NCBI RefSeq assembly: GCF_900110925.1
Contig: NZ_FOFP01000006.1
Coordinates: 174,021 to 238,020, forward strand
DNA from: Pseudomonas cuatrocienegasensis
GTDB taxonomy: Bacteria > Pseudomonadota > Gammaproteobacteria > Pseudomonadales > Pseudomonadaceae
Direction: 5' to 3'
DNA: 64,000 bases
This document shows, in pieces, positions 8,265 to 17,869 of this stretch. A program made the position numbers and the translations under genes. The first letter of the stretch is position 1. Every line of letters starts with the position of its first letter. A model generated the notes under the pieces. It was not told the DNA's origin, did not search any database, and worked only from the letters and a program-made list of their open reading frames with translations.

Positions 8265-8340
8265 GTAGGGTGGATGACGCTTCACCCATCCACCCTCACG
8301 ACACCCGACTGGTGGATGGAAAAAGCGTCATCCACCCTAC
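8265..8340. repeat. Long inverted repeat between dppB and dppC
   Basis: Two 30-base arms, beginning GTAGGGTGGATGACGCTT on the left and ending with the complementary AAGCGTCATCCACCCTAC on the right, match at 27 of 30 positions around a 16-base spacer. It lies between dppB and dppC inside the operon. GTAGGGTGG hairpins of this kind are dispersed intergenic repeats. Here it could affect mRNA stability between the two cistrons. Confidence 0.75.
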
Positions 8341-8353
8341 AGGATGCACGTCC

Positions 8354-9256
8354 ATGACCACCTCCACTCCGCTCGATCAAGCACTGCTCTACCCCTCGCC
8401 GCTGAAGGAATTCTGGAGCGCCTTCAGTCAGAACAAGGGCGCTGTCGCCGGTCTCGGCTTCATGATCCTGATGGTCTTCTGCGCCCTGTTCGCCCCCTGG
8501 ATCGCGCCCTACTCACCCAGCGAGCAGTTCCGTGACGCCTTGCTGACCCCTCCAGCCTGGCTGGAGGGCGGCCAATGGCAGTTTCTGCTGGGCACTGATG
8601 AAGTCGGCCGCGACCTGCTCTCGCGGTTGATCCATGGCGCACGCCTGTCGCTGCTGATCGGCCTGGCCTCGGTGCTGCTGTCGCTGATTCCCGGCATTCT
8701 CCTGGGCCTGCTCGCGGGCTTCTTCCCGCACCTGCTCGGGCCATCAATCATGCGCCTGATGGACGTCATGCTGGCCCTGCCCTCATTGCTGCTGGCGGTG
8801 GCCATCGTCGCCATCCTCGGCCCAGGACTGATCAACACCATCTTCGCCATCGCCATCGTCTCGCTGCCGTCCTATGTACGCCTGACCCGCGCCGCGGTGA
8901 TGGGCGAGCTGAACCGCGATTACGTCACCGCCGCGCGCCTGGCCGGTGCCAGCCTGCCGCGGCTGATGTTTATCACCGTGCTGCCTAACTGCATGGCACC
9001 GCTGATCGTGCAGGCCACCCTGAGTTTTTCTTCGGCGATTCTCGATGCCGCCGCCCTGGGTTTTCTCGGCCTCGGCGTGCAACCACCAATCCCCGAATGG
9101 GGCACCATGCTGGCCTCGGCGCGTGATTACATCGAACGCGCCTGGTGGGTCGTGACCCTGCCGGGGCTGGCCATTCTGCTCAGCGTGCTGGCGATCAACC
9201 TGATGGGCGACGGCCTGCGCGATGCGCTGGACCCGAAACTCAAGAACGCGACCTGA
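8354..9256 (+). CDS. dppC: Dipeptide ABC transporter permease DppC
   Basis: Second permease of the DppBCDF importer, 300 residues from the ATG at 8354. The frame is open to 8261, but that extension would translate the inverted repeat, so the later start is chosen. It has an N-terminal OppC-type region, a hydrophilic periplasmic segment with LGTDEVGRDLLSRLIHGAR, then the membrane domain with the EAA loop RDYVTAARLAGASLPRL around residue 190. It forms the heterodimeric channel with DppB. The only break in the operon is the inverted repeat upstream. Confidence 0.92.
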   Translation: MTTSTPLDQALLYPSPLKEFWSAFSQNKGAVAGLGFMILMVFCALFAPWIAPYSPSEQFRDALLTPPAWLEGGQWQFLLGTDEVGRDLLSRLIHGARLSLLIGLASVLLSLIPGILLGLLAGFFPHLLGPSIMRLMDVMLALPSLLLAVAIVAILGPGLINTIFAIAIVSLPSYVRLTRAAVMGELNRDYVTAARLAGASLPRLMFITVLPNCMAPLIVQATLSFSSAILDAAALGFLGLGVQPPIPEWGTMLASARDYIERAWWVVTLPGLAILLSVLAINLMGDGLRDALDPKLKNAT

Positions 9257-9340
9257 GGAGGCCTGCATGCACAACGTCAATTCGGTGCGCGCGGCGCACC
9301 CTACTCCAGTGCCGCAGCACCGCCACGCGGAGGCCCACCC

Positions 9341-10315
9341 ATGAGCCTGCTGGATATTCGCAACCTCAGCGTACGCTTTGGCGACACCAATGCCATCCCG
9401 GTGGTCGACGGCCTCGACCTGAGTGTGCAAGCCGGCGAAGTGCTGGCGATTGTCGGTGAGTCCGGCTCCGGCAAATCGGTGACCATGATGGCGCTGATGG
9501 GCCTGATCGACGCCCCCGGCATCGTCACCGCCGACAGCCTGCAGTTCGACGGCACCGACATGCTGCGGCTCAAGGGCCGTCAGCGTCGGCATATCGTCGG
9601 CAAGGACCTGTCGATGGTCTTTCAGGACCCGATGACCGCGCTCAACCCCAGCTACACCGTGGGTTTCCAGATCGAGGAAGTGCTGCGCCAGCACCTCGGT
9701 CTCAAGGGTCAGGCCGCCCGCCAGCGCGCCCTGCAACTGCTCGAACGGGTGGAAATTCCCGCCGCCGCCAGCCGCCTGGATGCCTACCCGCACCAGCTTT
9801 CTGGCGGCATGAGCCAACGGGTGGCGATTGCCATGGCCATAGCGGCTGAACCGAAACTGCTGATCGCCGACGAGCCGACCACGGCCCTGGACGTGACCAT
9901 TCAGGCGCAGATCATGGAGCTGCTGCTCGATCTGCAACGGGAACAGAACATGGGTCTGGTATTGATCACCCACGACCTGGCGGTAGTCGCCGAAACCGCC
10001 AACCGCGTCTGCGTGATGTACGCCGGCCAGGCGGTGGAGCTGGGCCAGGTACCGGCGCTGTTCGACGCACCGACCCATCCGTATAGCGAAGCGCTGATCA
10101 AGGCGATTCCCGAGCACAGCCTGGGTGCCACGCGCCTGTCGACCCTGCCCGGCATCGTGCCCGGACGCTACGACCGCCCGGCGGGCTGCCTGCTGTCGCC
10201 ACGCTGCCCCTATGCCCAGGCCCATTGCCGTGACCAACGCCCCAGCCTGGATGCCCATGAGCGTGGCGCGGCGCGCTGCTTCTACCCGCTCAACCTGACT
10301 GCGGAGGTGGCCTGA
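9341..10315 (+). CDS. dppD: Dipeptide ABC transporter ATP-binding protein DppD
   Basis: Cytoplasmic ATPase of the peptide importer, 324 residues. Walker A is GESGSGKS at residues 39-46. The ABC signature is [14 protein letters not shown] and Walker B is [12 protein letters not shown]. The C-terminal oligopeptide-transporter extension has clustered cysteines ([14 protein letters not shown]), typical of DppD/OppD and of a possible iron-sulfur or structural site. GGAGG stands before the ATG. Its stop TGA overlaps the dppF start by one base (TGATG), indicating translational coupling of the two ATPases. Confidence 0.93.
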   Translation: MSLLDIRNLSVRFGDTNAIPVVDGLDLSVQAGEVLAIVGESGSGKSVTMMALMGLIDAPGIVTADSLQFDGTDMLRLKGRQRRHIVGKDLSMVFQDPMTALNPSYTVGFQIEEVLRQHLGLKGQAARQRALQLLERVEIPAAASRLDAYPHQLSGGMSQRVAIAMAIAAEPKLLIADEPTTALDVTIQAQIMELLLDLQREQNMGLVLITHDLAVVAETANRVCVMYAGQAVELGQVPALFDAPTHPYSEALIKAIPEHSLGATRLSTLPGIVPGRYDRPAGCLLSPRCPYAQAHCRDQRPSLDAHERGAARCFYPLNLTAEVA

Positions 10316-11283
10316 TGAGCGCCGTCCTGACTGCCCGAGACCTCACCCGCCACTACAGTTTGTCCCTCGGGCTGTTCAAGCCCGCTGCCACACTCCAGGC
10401 CCTCAATGGCGTGTCCTTCGACCTGGCAGCCGGCCGCACCCTGGCCGTGGTCGGCGAATCCGGCTGCGGTAAGTCCACCCTGGCCCGTGCCCTGACGCTG
10501 ATCGAGGAGCCCAGCTCGGGCTCGCTGCAGATCGCCGGGCAAGAGGTGACGGGCGCCAACAAGGCGCAGCGCAAGCAGCTGCGCCGCGACGTGCAGATGG
10601 TCTTCCAGAACCCCTATGCCTCGCTCAACCCGCGGCAGAAGATCGGCGACCAGTTGGCCGAGCCTCTGCTGATCAACACCCGCCTGAGTGCGGCCGAACG
10701 GCGCGAGCGGGTGCAGGCGATGATGCAGCAGGTGGGCCTGCGCCCCGAGCATTACCAGCGCTACCCGCACATGTTCTCCGGCGGCCAGCGCCAGCGCGTC
10801 GCCCTGGCCCGGGCGATGATGCTGCAACCCAAGGTGCTGGTGGCAGACGAGCCGACCTCGGCGCTGGACGTATCGATCCAGGCCCAGGTGCTCAACCTGT
10901 TTATGGACCTGCAGGAGCAGTTCAACACTGGCTACGTGTTTATCTCGCACAACCTCTCGGTGGTGCGCCATGTCGCCGACGATGTGCTGGTGATGTACCT
11001 CGGCCGCCCGGCGGAAATGGGCCCCAGCGAGCTGATCTACAGCCGCCCGTTACACCCATACACCCAGGCGCTGCTGTCGGCGACGCCGACCATTCACCCC
11101 GACCCGAACAAACCGAAGATCAAACTCAGCGGTGAACTGCCCAACCCCCTGTCGCCGCCCAGCGGCTGCGCCTTCCATCAACGCTGCCCGCATGCCAGCG
11201 AACGCTGCACGCTGGAACGCCCGGCGCTGCGCCCGCTGGACGGGCGCCAAGTGGCCTGCCATCACGCCGAGGAATTGAGTTAA
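10315..11283 (+). CDS. dppF: Dipeptide ABC transporter ATP-binding protein DppF
   Basis: Second ATPase of the importer, 322 residues, partner of DppD. Walker A is GESGCGKS at residues 47-54, the signature is FSGGQRQRVALARA and Walker B is VLVADEPTSALD. The C-terminal extension contains GCAFHQRCPHASERC, the cysteine cluster seen in peptide-importer ATPases. It overlaps dppD by one base and ends the dpp operon. The following 257 bp contain a palindromic repeat and no clear terminator. Confidence 0.93.
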   Translation: MSAVLTARDLTRHYSLSLGLFKPAATLQALNGVSFDLAAGRTLAVVGESGCGKSTLARALTLIEEPSSGSLQIAGQEVTGANKAQRKQLRRDVQMVFQNPYASLNPRQKIGDQLAEPLLINTRLSAAERRERVQAMMQQVGLRPEHYQRYPHMFSGGQRQRVALARAMMLQPKVLVADEPTSALDVSIQAQVLNLFMDLQEQFNTGYVFISHNLSVVRHVADDVLVMYLGRPAEMGPSELIYSRPLHPYTQALLSATPTIHPDPNKPKIKLSGELPNPLSPPSGCAFHQRCPHASERCTLERPALRPLDGRQVACHHAEELS

Positions 11284-11420
11284 GACGTGACACGAATCAA
11301 GCCAGACGGCTTGGGAGCGACCGGGCGGCGCTGCGCTTTCGCCGCAACACTTGCAGCACACCTCCACGATCAATCGCGAATAAAGGCTTGTGTCACAACA
11401 CAGGTCATATGTCGCTCTCT

Positions 11421-11443
11421 GTAGGAGCGAATTTATTCGCGAT
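11421..11443. repeat. Short palindromic repeat, GTAGGAGCGAA family, copy 1
   Basis: GTAGGAGCGAATTTATTCGC, partly self-complementary through GCGAAT/ATTCGC. Copies lie at 20682-20703 and 55685-55720, all between genes. This is a REP-like dispersed repeat; function unknown. Confidence 0.65.
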
Positions 11444-11540
11444 ATATCTTGAAAGCGCTTCAGAAGTCGCGGCTAAAGCGGAACGCCGCCCGGCCCCTCC
11501 CACGACCTGGCGTTGACCGATATTTGATTCGTGTCGCTCA

Positions 11541-14072
11541 CTAGTAAACATCCCGCCGATAGCGGCCGTCCTCGACCAACGTCTGCAGTGCCGTCTCGCC
11601 GAGCAGCTCGCGCAGCACGCCATCCACCTCAGCCGCCATGCCCTGTAGGCTGCCGCAGACATAGAGCGCCGCACCGGCCTGCAGCCAGCTGCGCAACTCA
11701 TCGGCGGCCGCCCCCAGGCGCTGCTGCACGTACAGCCGCTCGGCCTGATCGCGGGAAAACGCCAGGTCCAGGCGCGCCAGGCTGCCATCGGCCAGGTAGC
11801 CTTGCAGCTCCTCCCGGCAGTAGAAATCATGGGCCGCGCTGCGCTCACCGAATAGCAGCCAATTACGCCCCTGGCCAGCCGCAACCCGCGCCCGCAGTAG
11901 GCTGCGCAAACCGGCCAAGCCCGTGCCGTTGCCGATCAGGATCAACGGGCGGTCATCCCTCGGCAGGTGGAAACCGCGGTTGTCTCGCAGCCGCGCCCGC
12001 AGTTGCTGGCCCAGCGGCGCATGGGCGGTCAGCCATCCCGAGCCGAGACCCAGACTGCCATCGGCCTGGTGCTGCTGACGCACAAGCAACTCCAGCACCC
12101 CATCGGCCGGCAGAGAGGCAATCGAATAATCGCGCCGCGGTAGCGGCGCCAGCGTCTGCAGCAGCGCCTGCGGAGCCAGGCCAAACAGTGCCTGGGTATC
12201 CTCCGGCAACACACGTTCGGCCAGTACCTCGCTCAACGGGCGCGCCTCACCGTCGTGACTCACCTGCTGCTCAGCCAGGCCAAGGCCCTGCATCCACTCA
12301 TAAACCCGCGCCGGGGCCTGGCACACCTGCACCTCAAGAATGTCACCGGCCTGCCAGGTACAAGGCTGCAGTGGTTGCAGACCGACCAGGTAAGTGGGGG
12401 CGCCCAGGCTGCCGGGGTTCAGGCACTCGCGGCTGACCAGGCGCCAGGTTAATAGCGGCTCGACCGCTGCCTGCATCTGCACCCCGGTCAACGTGCCCAG
12501 TTGGCTGCGCCAGTGGTCCAGGGCCTGGGCATCACCGGCATCGACCTGCACCGGCTCGAACAGGGTCTGCGCGCCCTGTTGCTGCAACCAGCCGCGCACC
12601 CGCTCGGCGAAGCCGCAGAATTGCGGGTAATGCCGGTCACCCAGGGCCAACAGGGCGAAGCGCAGGTGATCGAGGCCCAGGGCCTGGCCCAACACGCGCC
12701 GCTCGAAGGCACGGGCGCTGTCCGGCGCCTCGCCATCGCCAAAGGTGCTCACCACGAACAGCGCCCGGCGCGCCTCGCGCAGCGTCTGCTCGCCCAGTTG
12801 GCTGAGCGACTGAACCTGCACCGGATGCCCGGCAGCCTGCAGGTGCGCCGCACTCTGCCAGGCCAGTTGTTCGGCAAAACCACTCTGGCTGGCGAAACCG
12901 ATCAACCAGGCCTCACCGCCAGCAGCGCCACCCAACTCACCCTGGGCGGCACGGATGGCGCGCTTCTTACGCCGCCGATCGAGGTACAGCAGCCAGCCGG
13001 TCACGGCGAACAGCGGCATGGCCAGGCTCGCCAGCAACATCAGAATGCGCCCCGGCAAACCGAAGAACTCGCCCACATGCAGGGCGTAGACGCTGGCCAG
13101 CAACTGCGCGCCGAGCGGTTTTTCGCTGTAGCGCTCGACCCGGCTGACCACACCGCTGGCCGGGTCGAGACTGAGCTGATCAAGTGCACGCGGGTGCGCC
13201 GCGCCTTCGAGCAGGTAAAAAACCGTGGCTGGCTGGCCACCCAACGGCGGCAGGCGCAGGTTGTAGGTGTGCAGTTGCGGGCCTGCCGTATTGCGGATCG
13301 CAGCCCACACCGCGGCGTAATCCACCACCAACGCGGGCCCATCCTGGGGCTCGGCAGGCGGCCGACCACGCCCTGCACTGCGGCGCTCGCCCGCCTGGCC
13401 TGCCGGCGCATCGGTGAACAGACGCTGCACCCCTTCGCGGTACCACTCGTAAGACCAGAACAGCCCGGTCAGCGCGGCCAACAAATACAGCGCCAGGCAC
13501 CAGGTCCCGGCTACCGCATGCAGGTCCCAGTTGAAGCTGCGGCCCTTGCGCGCCCAGTCCAGGGTCAGCCAGGCGCGCCAGCTAGCCGCCTGGCGTGGCC
13601 AGCGCAGGTACAGCCCGGACAGACAGAAGAACACCAGCATCAGCGTGCAGGCGGCGGTGATCTGCTTGCCGAACTCGCCCAGGGCGAGAAAACGATGCAG
13701 CTGCAGCATCAAATCGAAGAACCCCTGCCCGCGCAGCTCGGGCAGTTGCGCACCGCTGTAGGGGTCAACATAGCGCGACGCACCGCGGCGCTCCCCCGCG
13801 GGTGGAGTAAAGAACACGCGCGCCGGACGCTCGCCGGTGACATCCACCCATAAGCCTGCCATCTGGGCGCCACTGTCACGTTCGGCCCGCGCAACCAGTT
13901 CGCCCGGGGTCAGTACCGGCCCCGCCTGCTGCTGTATCACCTGCGGGTTGAGCAGCAACAGCAACTCATCGCGAAACGCATAGGCCGCGCCCGTTACCCC
14001 CATCAGGGCCAACACCAGGCCGCCGGTAATACCGAACAGCCAGTGCAGTTGAAACACGGTTTTCTTGAACAC
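11541..14072 (-). CDS. PepSY membrane protein fused to a CysJ-like flavoreductase (PiuB-like)
   Basis: An 843-residue inner-membrane oxidoreductase. Residues 1-370 form a PepSY-type region with about four membrane helices (near 10-32, 137-157, 188-208 and 342-365) and periplasmic loops. It continues into a flavodoxin-like FMN domain (IGFASQSGFAEQ at 391-402), an FAD-binding domain with RDYSIASL and a NAD(P)H-binding domain ending ALYVCGSLQG and GRYRRDVY. The layout suggests electrons from cytoplasmic NAD(P)H reach a periplasmic ferric siderophore or metal. P. aeruginosa has a similar gene beside the siderophore receptor piuA. Divergent from the TonB-dependent receptor, with a shared regulatory region. 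It is homologous to the 602-residue flavoprotein at 18777-20585. Confidence 0.85.
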   Translation of the reverse strand: MFKKTVFQLHWLFGITGGLVLALMGVTGAAYAFRDELLLLLNPQVIQQQAGPVLTPGELVARAERDSGAQMAGLWVDVTGERPARVFFTPPAGERRGASRYVDPYSGAQLPELRGQGFFDLMLQLHRFLALGEFGKQITAACTLMLVFFCLSGLYLRWPRQAASWRAWLTLDWARKGRSFNWDLHAVAGTWCLALYLLAALTGLFWSYEWYREGVQRLFTDAPAGQAGERRSAGRGRPPAEPQDGPALVVDYAAVWAAIRNTAGPQLHTYNLRLPPLGGQPATVFYLLEGAAHPRALDQLSLDPASGVVSRVERYSEKPLGAQLLASVYALHVGEFFGLPGRILMLLASLAMPLFAVTGWLLYLDRRRKKRAIRAAQGELGGAAGGEAWLIGFASQSGFAEQLAWQSAAHLQAAGHPVQVQSLSQLGEQTLREARRALFVVSTFGDGEAPDSARAFERRVLGQALGLDHLRFALLALGDRHYPQFCGFAERVRGWLQQQGAQTLFEPVQVDAGDAQALDHWRSQLGTLTGVQMQAAVEPLLTWRLVSRECLNPGSLGAPTYLVGLQPLQPCTWQAGDILEVQVCQAPARVYEWMQGLGLAEQQVSHDGEARPLSEVLAERVLPEDTQALFGLAPQALLQTLAPLPRRDYSIASLPADGVLELLVRQQHQADGSLGLGSGWLTAHAPLGQQLRARLRDNRGFHLPRDDRPLILIGNGTGLAGLRSLLRARVAAGQGRNWLLFGERSAAHDFYCREELQGYLADGSLARLDLAFSRDQAERLYVQQRLGAAADELRSWLQAGAALYVCGSLQGMAAEVDGVLRELLGETALQTLVEDGRYRRDVY

Positions 14073-14284
14073 CTGACACCCACGACAGCGGCGAAGACAA
14101 GCGCGGAATATTAGACGAGAACCAGTTGCAAATGTATTGATTTCCCATGTCCTGAAAGAAGCAGACCCGTCCCTTACGCCGCCACTTACAAAATTTACAC
14201 CTTCCTCCAGGCCTTGCCGGCTCTGGCTTTGCGCTCATTCACCGGGCACCGGAAGGAGCCGCCGGGAGAAACGAATTGAACCTT

Positions 14285-14310
14285 ATTTGCAAGTCATTAC
14301 CATTCGCTCG
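14285..14310 (+). promoter_or_regulatory. Possible Fur-binding region upstream of the receptor gene
   Basis: TTTGCAAGTCATTACCATTC lies 45-65 bases before the receptor ATG. It resembles Fur-box arrangements (GCAAnT...ATTCGC) but matches the consensus only partly. The neighbouring genes are typical iron-starvation genes, which supports the call. Confidence 0.45.
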
Positions 14311-14352
14311 CTTTTTCATACCGATAATCGATTTGCTTCAGGAGCATTCACG

Positions 14353-16578
14353 ATGTCTTCCCTGCCTGCCCGTACCGCCCTCGCCAGCGCCATTGCCCTC
14401 ACCGGCGCTGTCAGCGTCCACGCCAACGAGCCCATCGCACTGCAAGATGTCGTGGTCAGCGCCGCGGGCTTCGAGCAGAAGGTGACCAACGCGCCGGCCA
14501 GTATCAGCGTGATCTCCCAGCAGGATCTACAGCAGAAACGCTATAACAACCTGGCTCAGGCACTGGGCGATGTGGAAGGGATTGATATCGGCCAAGGTAC
14601 CGGCAAGACCGGCGGCCTGAACATCAGCATTCGCGGCATGCCGAGCCAGTACACCCTGATTCTGATCGATGGCCGTCGGCAAAACGCCGCAGGTAACGTC
14701 ACCCCCAACGGCTTTGGCGAAACCTCCACCAGCTTTATGCCGCCACTGTCGGCAATCGAGCGTATCGAAGTAATCCGCGGCCCAATGTCCACACTGTATG
14801 GCTCCGACGCCATGGGCGGGGTGATCAACATCATCACCCGCAAGGTAGGCAAAGAGTGGACGGGATCCATTACCCAGGATTACACCTACCAGGAGAACCG
14901 AGAATTCGGTGACACCCGCAGCTCCAGCCTGTATGCCAGCGGCCCGTTGGTAGAAAACCTGGTGGGCCTTCAGCTCCGCGGCAGCCTGTTAAACCGAGAA
15001 GAGTCTGAGCTGAGCTATGGCAACGGCATCGACGTCAGCAAGCGCGGCCCGTCGCCGGTCGAAGGCCGTAACAACACCTTGGGCGCTCGTCTGACCCTGA
15101 CTCCCAACGAAAACCACGATTTTGGTCTTGATGTAGAGCGCGGCCGGCAAACCTACAACAACGATGAGTGCCAACTCGGCACCCTGGACGGACAAAACAA
15201 TAGCTGTACAGCGACCACCACAACCGCCAACGGCTATACCGACGAACAACGTTTCGAACGTGAACAAATCGCTCTGACGCATACCGCACGCTTGGGCTTT
15301 GGCACCCTGGACTCCAGCCTGATGCACAACACGACCGAAACCATTGGACGCACCATTCCGGGCACCATCGGTTTGCCGACGGCGGTCCCAGGCGCCATTG
15401 GTGGTGCTGATCGTGAACTGAAGACCACCAACCTGGTCTTCGATACCAAGCTGGCCGCACCCATCGGCGAATCCCACATCGGCACCATTGGTGCTCAGTG
15501 GTGGGATGCCGAGATGACCGACGGCATTGCCCAAACCGACTTCGAGCAGAAAACCTGGGCGGTCTTCGCCGAAGACGAGTGGCGCCTGCGTGACAATCTG
15601 GCCCTGACCCTGGGCGCCCGTTACGACGACCATGAAAGCTTTGGCGGGCATGTCAGCCCGCGCGCCTACCTGGTATGGAACACCACCGACTACTGGACGC
15701 TCAAGGGCGGCATCAGCCGGGGTTACCGCACGCCAGACCTGAACGACCTGCACAGCGGAGTCAATGGCGCCACCCGCCAGGGCCAGGTCATCACCATCGG
15801 CAACCCGAACCTAGAACCAGAGACCACCACCAATACCGAGTTCGGCATCTACTTCGACAATCTGGCGGGCTTCAATACCAACGCCACCTTGTTCCACAAC
15901 AAGTTCAAAGACCGGATAGCCGAAGGTGATCCAGTCCAGATAAGCGGCCAGGCTGGTATTCCTGATGGCAGTTATGCCCAGCAGGTCAACATTGACGAAG
16001 CCATCACTCAGGGCCTCGAGCTGGCCGCTAGCTGGACCTTTATGCCCGCCTGGACACTCTCGGCGAACTACACCTACACCGACAGCGAACAGAAGAGCGG
16101 GGAAAACCAAGGACAGCCACTGACCAACACCCCCGAGCATTTGGCCAACGCCAAACTCAACTGGCAGACCAGCGACCGCCTCAATTTGTGGCTGAAAACC
16201 GAGTACCGTGGCGAGCGCGCGCGCTTCACTTCCTCCTACGAAAACCTGGCCAACACCAATGGCACCTACTCCACCAACCAGTCGATCTACGACAGCCTGG
16301 GCAAGAACACCAAAGCCTATACCCTGTTCCACCTGGGCGGTTCCTACCGAGCCACGGAAAATCTGACGCTCAACGCCACCATCTACAACCTGCTGGACAA
16401 GGACTTCGTCAAAGGCCGGGCCTACTCCACCTACACCGCCCCCAACGGTGCAGGGGTTGGTGGTGGTGTCGCCAACGGCACGGCATACGGCACCGACTAC
16501 TCCCAGAGCACCCAGTCCACCACCGGGGTAATGGAAGAAGGCCGCCGCCTCTGGCTCTCTGCCAACCTGACGTTCTAA
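14353..16578 (+). CDS. TonB-dependent siderophore receptor, FepA/CirA type
   Basis: A 741-residue outer-membrane receptor. The signal peptide ends at VHA (residue 24). A TonB-box-like LQDVVVSA follows, then the plug domain (about residues 40-160, with ISIRGMPSQYTLILIDGRR and IERIEVIRGPMSTLYGSDA), then the 22-strand barrel ending in ANLTF, a C-terminal Phe as expected for BAM insertion. The frame is open to 14137 but the ATG at 14353 gives the signal peptide and has AGGAG upstream. The plug is most like catecholate receptors of the FepA/CirA group. Divergent from the PepSY flavoreductase and followed by a second set of reductase genes, so it likely imports a ferric siderophore that is reduced in the periplasm. 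The exact ligand is unknown. Confidence 0.87.
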   Translation: MSSLPARTALASAIALTGAVSVHANEPIALQDVVVSAAGFEQKVTNAPASISVISQQDLQQKRYNNLAQALGDVEGIDIGQGTGKTGGLNISIRGMPSQYTLILIDGRRQNAAGNVTPNGFGETSTSFMPPLSAIERIEVIRGPMSTLYGSDAMGGVINIITRKVGKEWTGSITQDYTYQENREFGDTRSSSLYASGPLVENLVGLQLRGSLLNREESELSYGNGIDVSKRGPSPVEGRNNTLGARLTLTPNENHDFGLDVERGRQTYNNDECQLGTLDGQNNSCTATTTTANGYTDEQRFEREQIALTHTARLGFGTLDSSLMHNTTETIGRTIPGTIGLPTAVPGAIGGADRELKTTNLVFDTKLAAPIGESHIGTIGAQWWDAEMTDGIAQTDFEQKTWAVFAEDEWRLRDNLALTLGARYDDHESFGGHVSPRAYLVWNTTDYWTLKGGISRGYRTPDLNDLHSGVNGATRQGQVITIGNPNLEPETTTNTEFGIYFDNLAGFNTNATLFHNKFKDRIAEGDPVQISGQAGIPDGSYAQQVNIDEAITQGLELAASWTFMPAWTLSANYTYTDSEQKSGENQGQPLTNTPEHLANAKLNWQTSDRLNLWLKTEYRGERARFTSSYENLANTNGTYSTNQSIYDSLGKNTKAYTLFHLGGSYRATENLTLNATIYNLLDKDFVKGRAYSTYTAPNGAGVGGGVANGTAYGTDYSQSTQSTTGVMEEGRRLWLSANLTF

Positions 16579-16734
16579 GTCACTCGCCGCCGCACGGTTC
16601 GCTGCGTCAGTCTCGGAGATTGGCGCAGCGAATCAAGGGCAGCACTAATGAGAACGTATAGTGTTGGTAAATATTTCCCGTCTTCTTCTGCCGCCTCCTA
16701 GAATCGCCGGCCTTTCCCCTCCGAGCGAACGGCA

Positions 16735-17337
16735 ATGAAGGTCTCCCTCAGTTTCGGCACCCTGCGCCAATGGCACTGGATCAGTTCGGCCCTGTGCCTG
16801 GTCGGCATGCTGCTGTTCGCCATTACCGGCATCACTCTCAACCATGCCGCGCAGATCGAAGCCCGCCCCAGCGTCACGCTACACCAGGCGCAATTGCCCA
16901 AGCCGCTGCAGAACCAGCTCCTGGCGGTCGACCCGCTGCCCGAGAACCTGCCCGCTGCACTGCGCACCTGGCTGGAGGCTGAACTGGCCATCGACCTGGC
17001 CGGCCGCGAGGCCGAGTGGGAAGACGGCGAGCTGTACATCGGCCTGCCACGCCCGGGTGGCGATGCCTGGCTGAGCCTGGACCTGATCAGCGGCGAGCTG
17101 CTCTACGAATCCACCGAGCGTGGCTGGATCGCCTATTTCAACGACCTGCACAAAGGCCGCCACAGCGGCGTGGCCTGGTCCTGGTTTATCGATGTATTCG
17201 CCGGTGTCTGCGTGCTGTTCTGCCTCACCGGCCTGTTGCTGATGCAGCGCTACGCCAGCGGGCGCCCGACCACCTGGCCGGTACTCGGCTTGGGGTTACT
17301 GGTGCCGCTGCTGCTGGCGCTGCTGTTTATTCACTGA
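16735..17337 (+). CDS. PepSY-associated inner-membrane protein
   Basis: A 200-residue membrane protein with three predicted helices (about residues 17-38, 148-172 and 179-198) and a periplasmic loop between the first two. Sequence hallmarks are RQWHW near the N-terminus and NDLHKGRHSG before helix 2. Their histidines are conserved in PepSY-TM proteins and could bind haem or metal. It starts a tight run with DUF2271, DUF4198 and a flavoreductase. I infer it is the membrane electron carrier that the 843-residue protein carries as a fused domain. Confidence 0.8.
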   Translation: MKVSLSFGTLRQWHWISSALCLVGMLLFAITGITLNHAAQIEARPSVTLHQAQLPKPLQNQLLAVDPLPENLPAALRTWLEAELAIDLAGREAEWEDGELYIGLPRPGGDAWLSLDLISGELLYESTERGWIAYFNDLHKGRHSGVAWSWFIDVFAGVCVLFCLTGLLLMQRYASGRPTTWPVLGLGLLVPLLLALLFIH

Positions 17338-17347
17338 CGAGGTGTTC

Positions 17348-17860
17348 ATGCGTAAACCCCTGCTGTACGGCCTGGGCAGCCTGTTCGCGGCGCCCGCTCT
17401 GGCCGCTGAAATGAGCCTGAGCGTGGAAATCCCGCGCCTCGACGTCGCCGAATACCACCGCCCTTACGTAGCCATCTGGCTGGAAGGTAGCGGCCAGCAA
17501 CACGTGGCCGACCTGGCGGTCTGGTACGACCTGAAACTGGCCGATGCCGAAGGCGAAAAGTGGCTCAAGGACCTGCGCCAGTGGTGGCGTCGCAGCGGCC
17601 GCAACCTGCAGATGCCGGTCGACGGTATCAGTGGCGCAACCCGCGCCGTGGGCACTTACGCGCTGCAACTGAACGACCAACAGGGACCACTCAAAACCCT
17701 GGCCGCTGGTGACTACCAACTGGTCGTGGAAGCCGCCCGCGAAGTCGGTGGCCGCGAACTCCTGCGCCTGCCGTTCAGTTGGCCGCCGCAGCAAAACCGT
17801 ACGGAAAGCGTCCAGGGCCAGCACGAGCTGGGCGCCATCACACTCGAACTGAAACCCTGA
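17348..17860 (+). CDS. DUF2271 periplasmic protein
   Basis: A 170-residue exported protein of the DUF2271 family, function unknown. The signal peptide ends ALAA at about residue 20, and the rest is a beta-rich domain with conserved MPVDGISGATRAVGTY and YQLVVEAAREVGGRE segments. The ATG at 17348 has GAGG six bases upstream; a GTG at 17342 is less likely. It starts 10 bases after the PepSY gene and nine bases before DUF4198, so all are one transcript. DUF2271 genes recur beside PepSY and flavin-related reductases, which suggests a periplasmic part of a metal-reduction system. Confidence 0.8.
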   Translation: MRKPLLYGLGSLFAAPALAAEMSLSVEIPRLDVAEYHRPYVAIWLEGSGQQHVADLAVWYDLKLADAEGEKWLKDLRQWWRRSGRNLQMPVDGISGATRAVGTYALQLNDQQGPLKTLAAGDYQLVVEAAREVGGRELLRLPFSWPPQQNRTESVQGQHELGAITLELKP

Positions 17861-17869
17861 GAAATCACC

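Noticed and set aside
8783..10258. A 491-codon open frame opposite dppC and dppD
   Set aside because: Antisense artefact of high GC third positions; the plus strand has complete ABC transporter genes.
14100..14135. A Fur box for the minus-strand PepSY flavoreductase around AGTTGCAAATGTATTG
   Set aside because: AT-rich and well placed, but the match to the Fur consensus is too weak to list.
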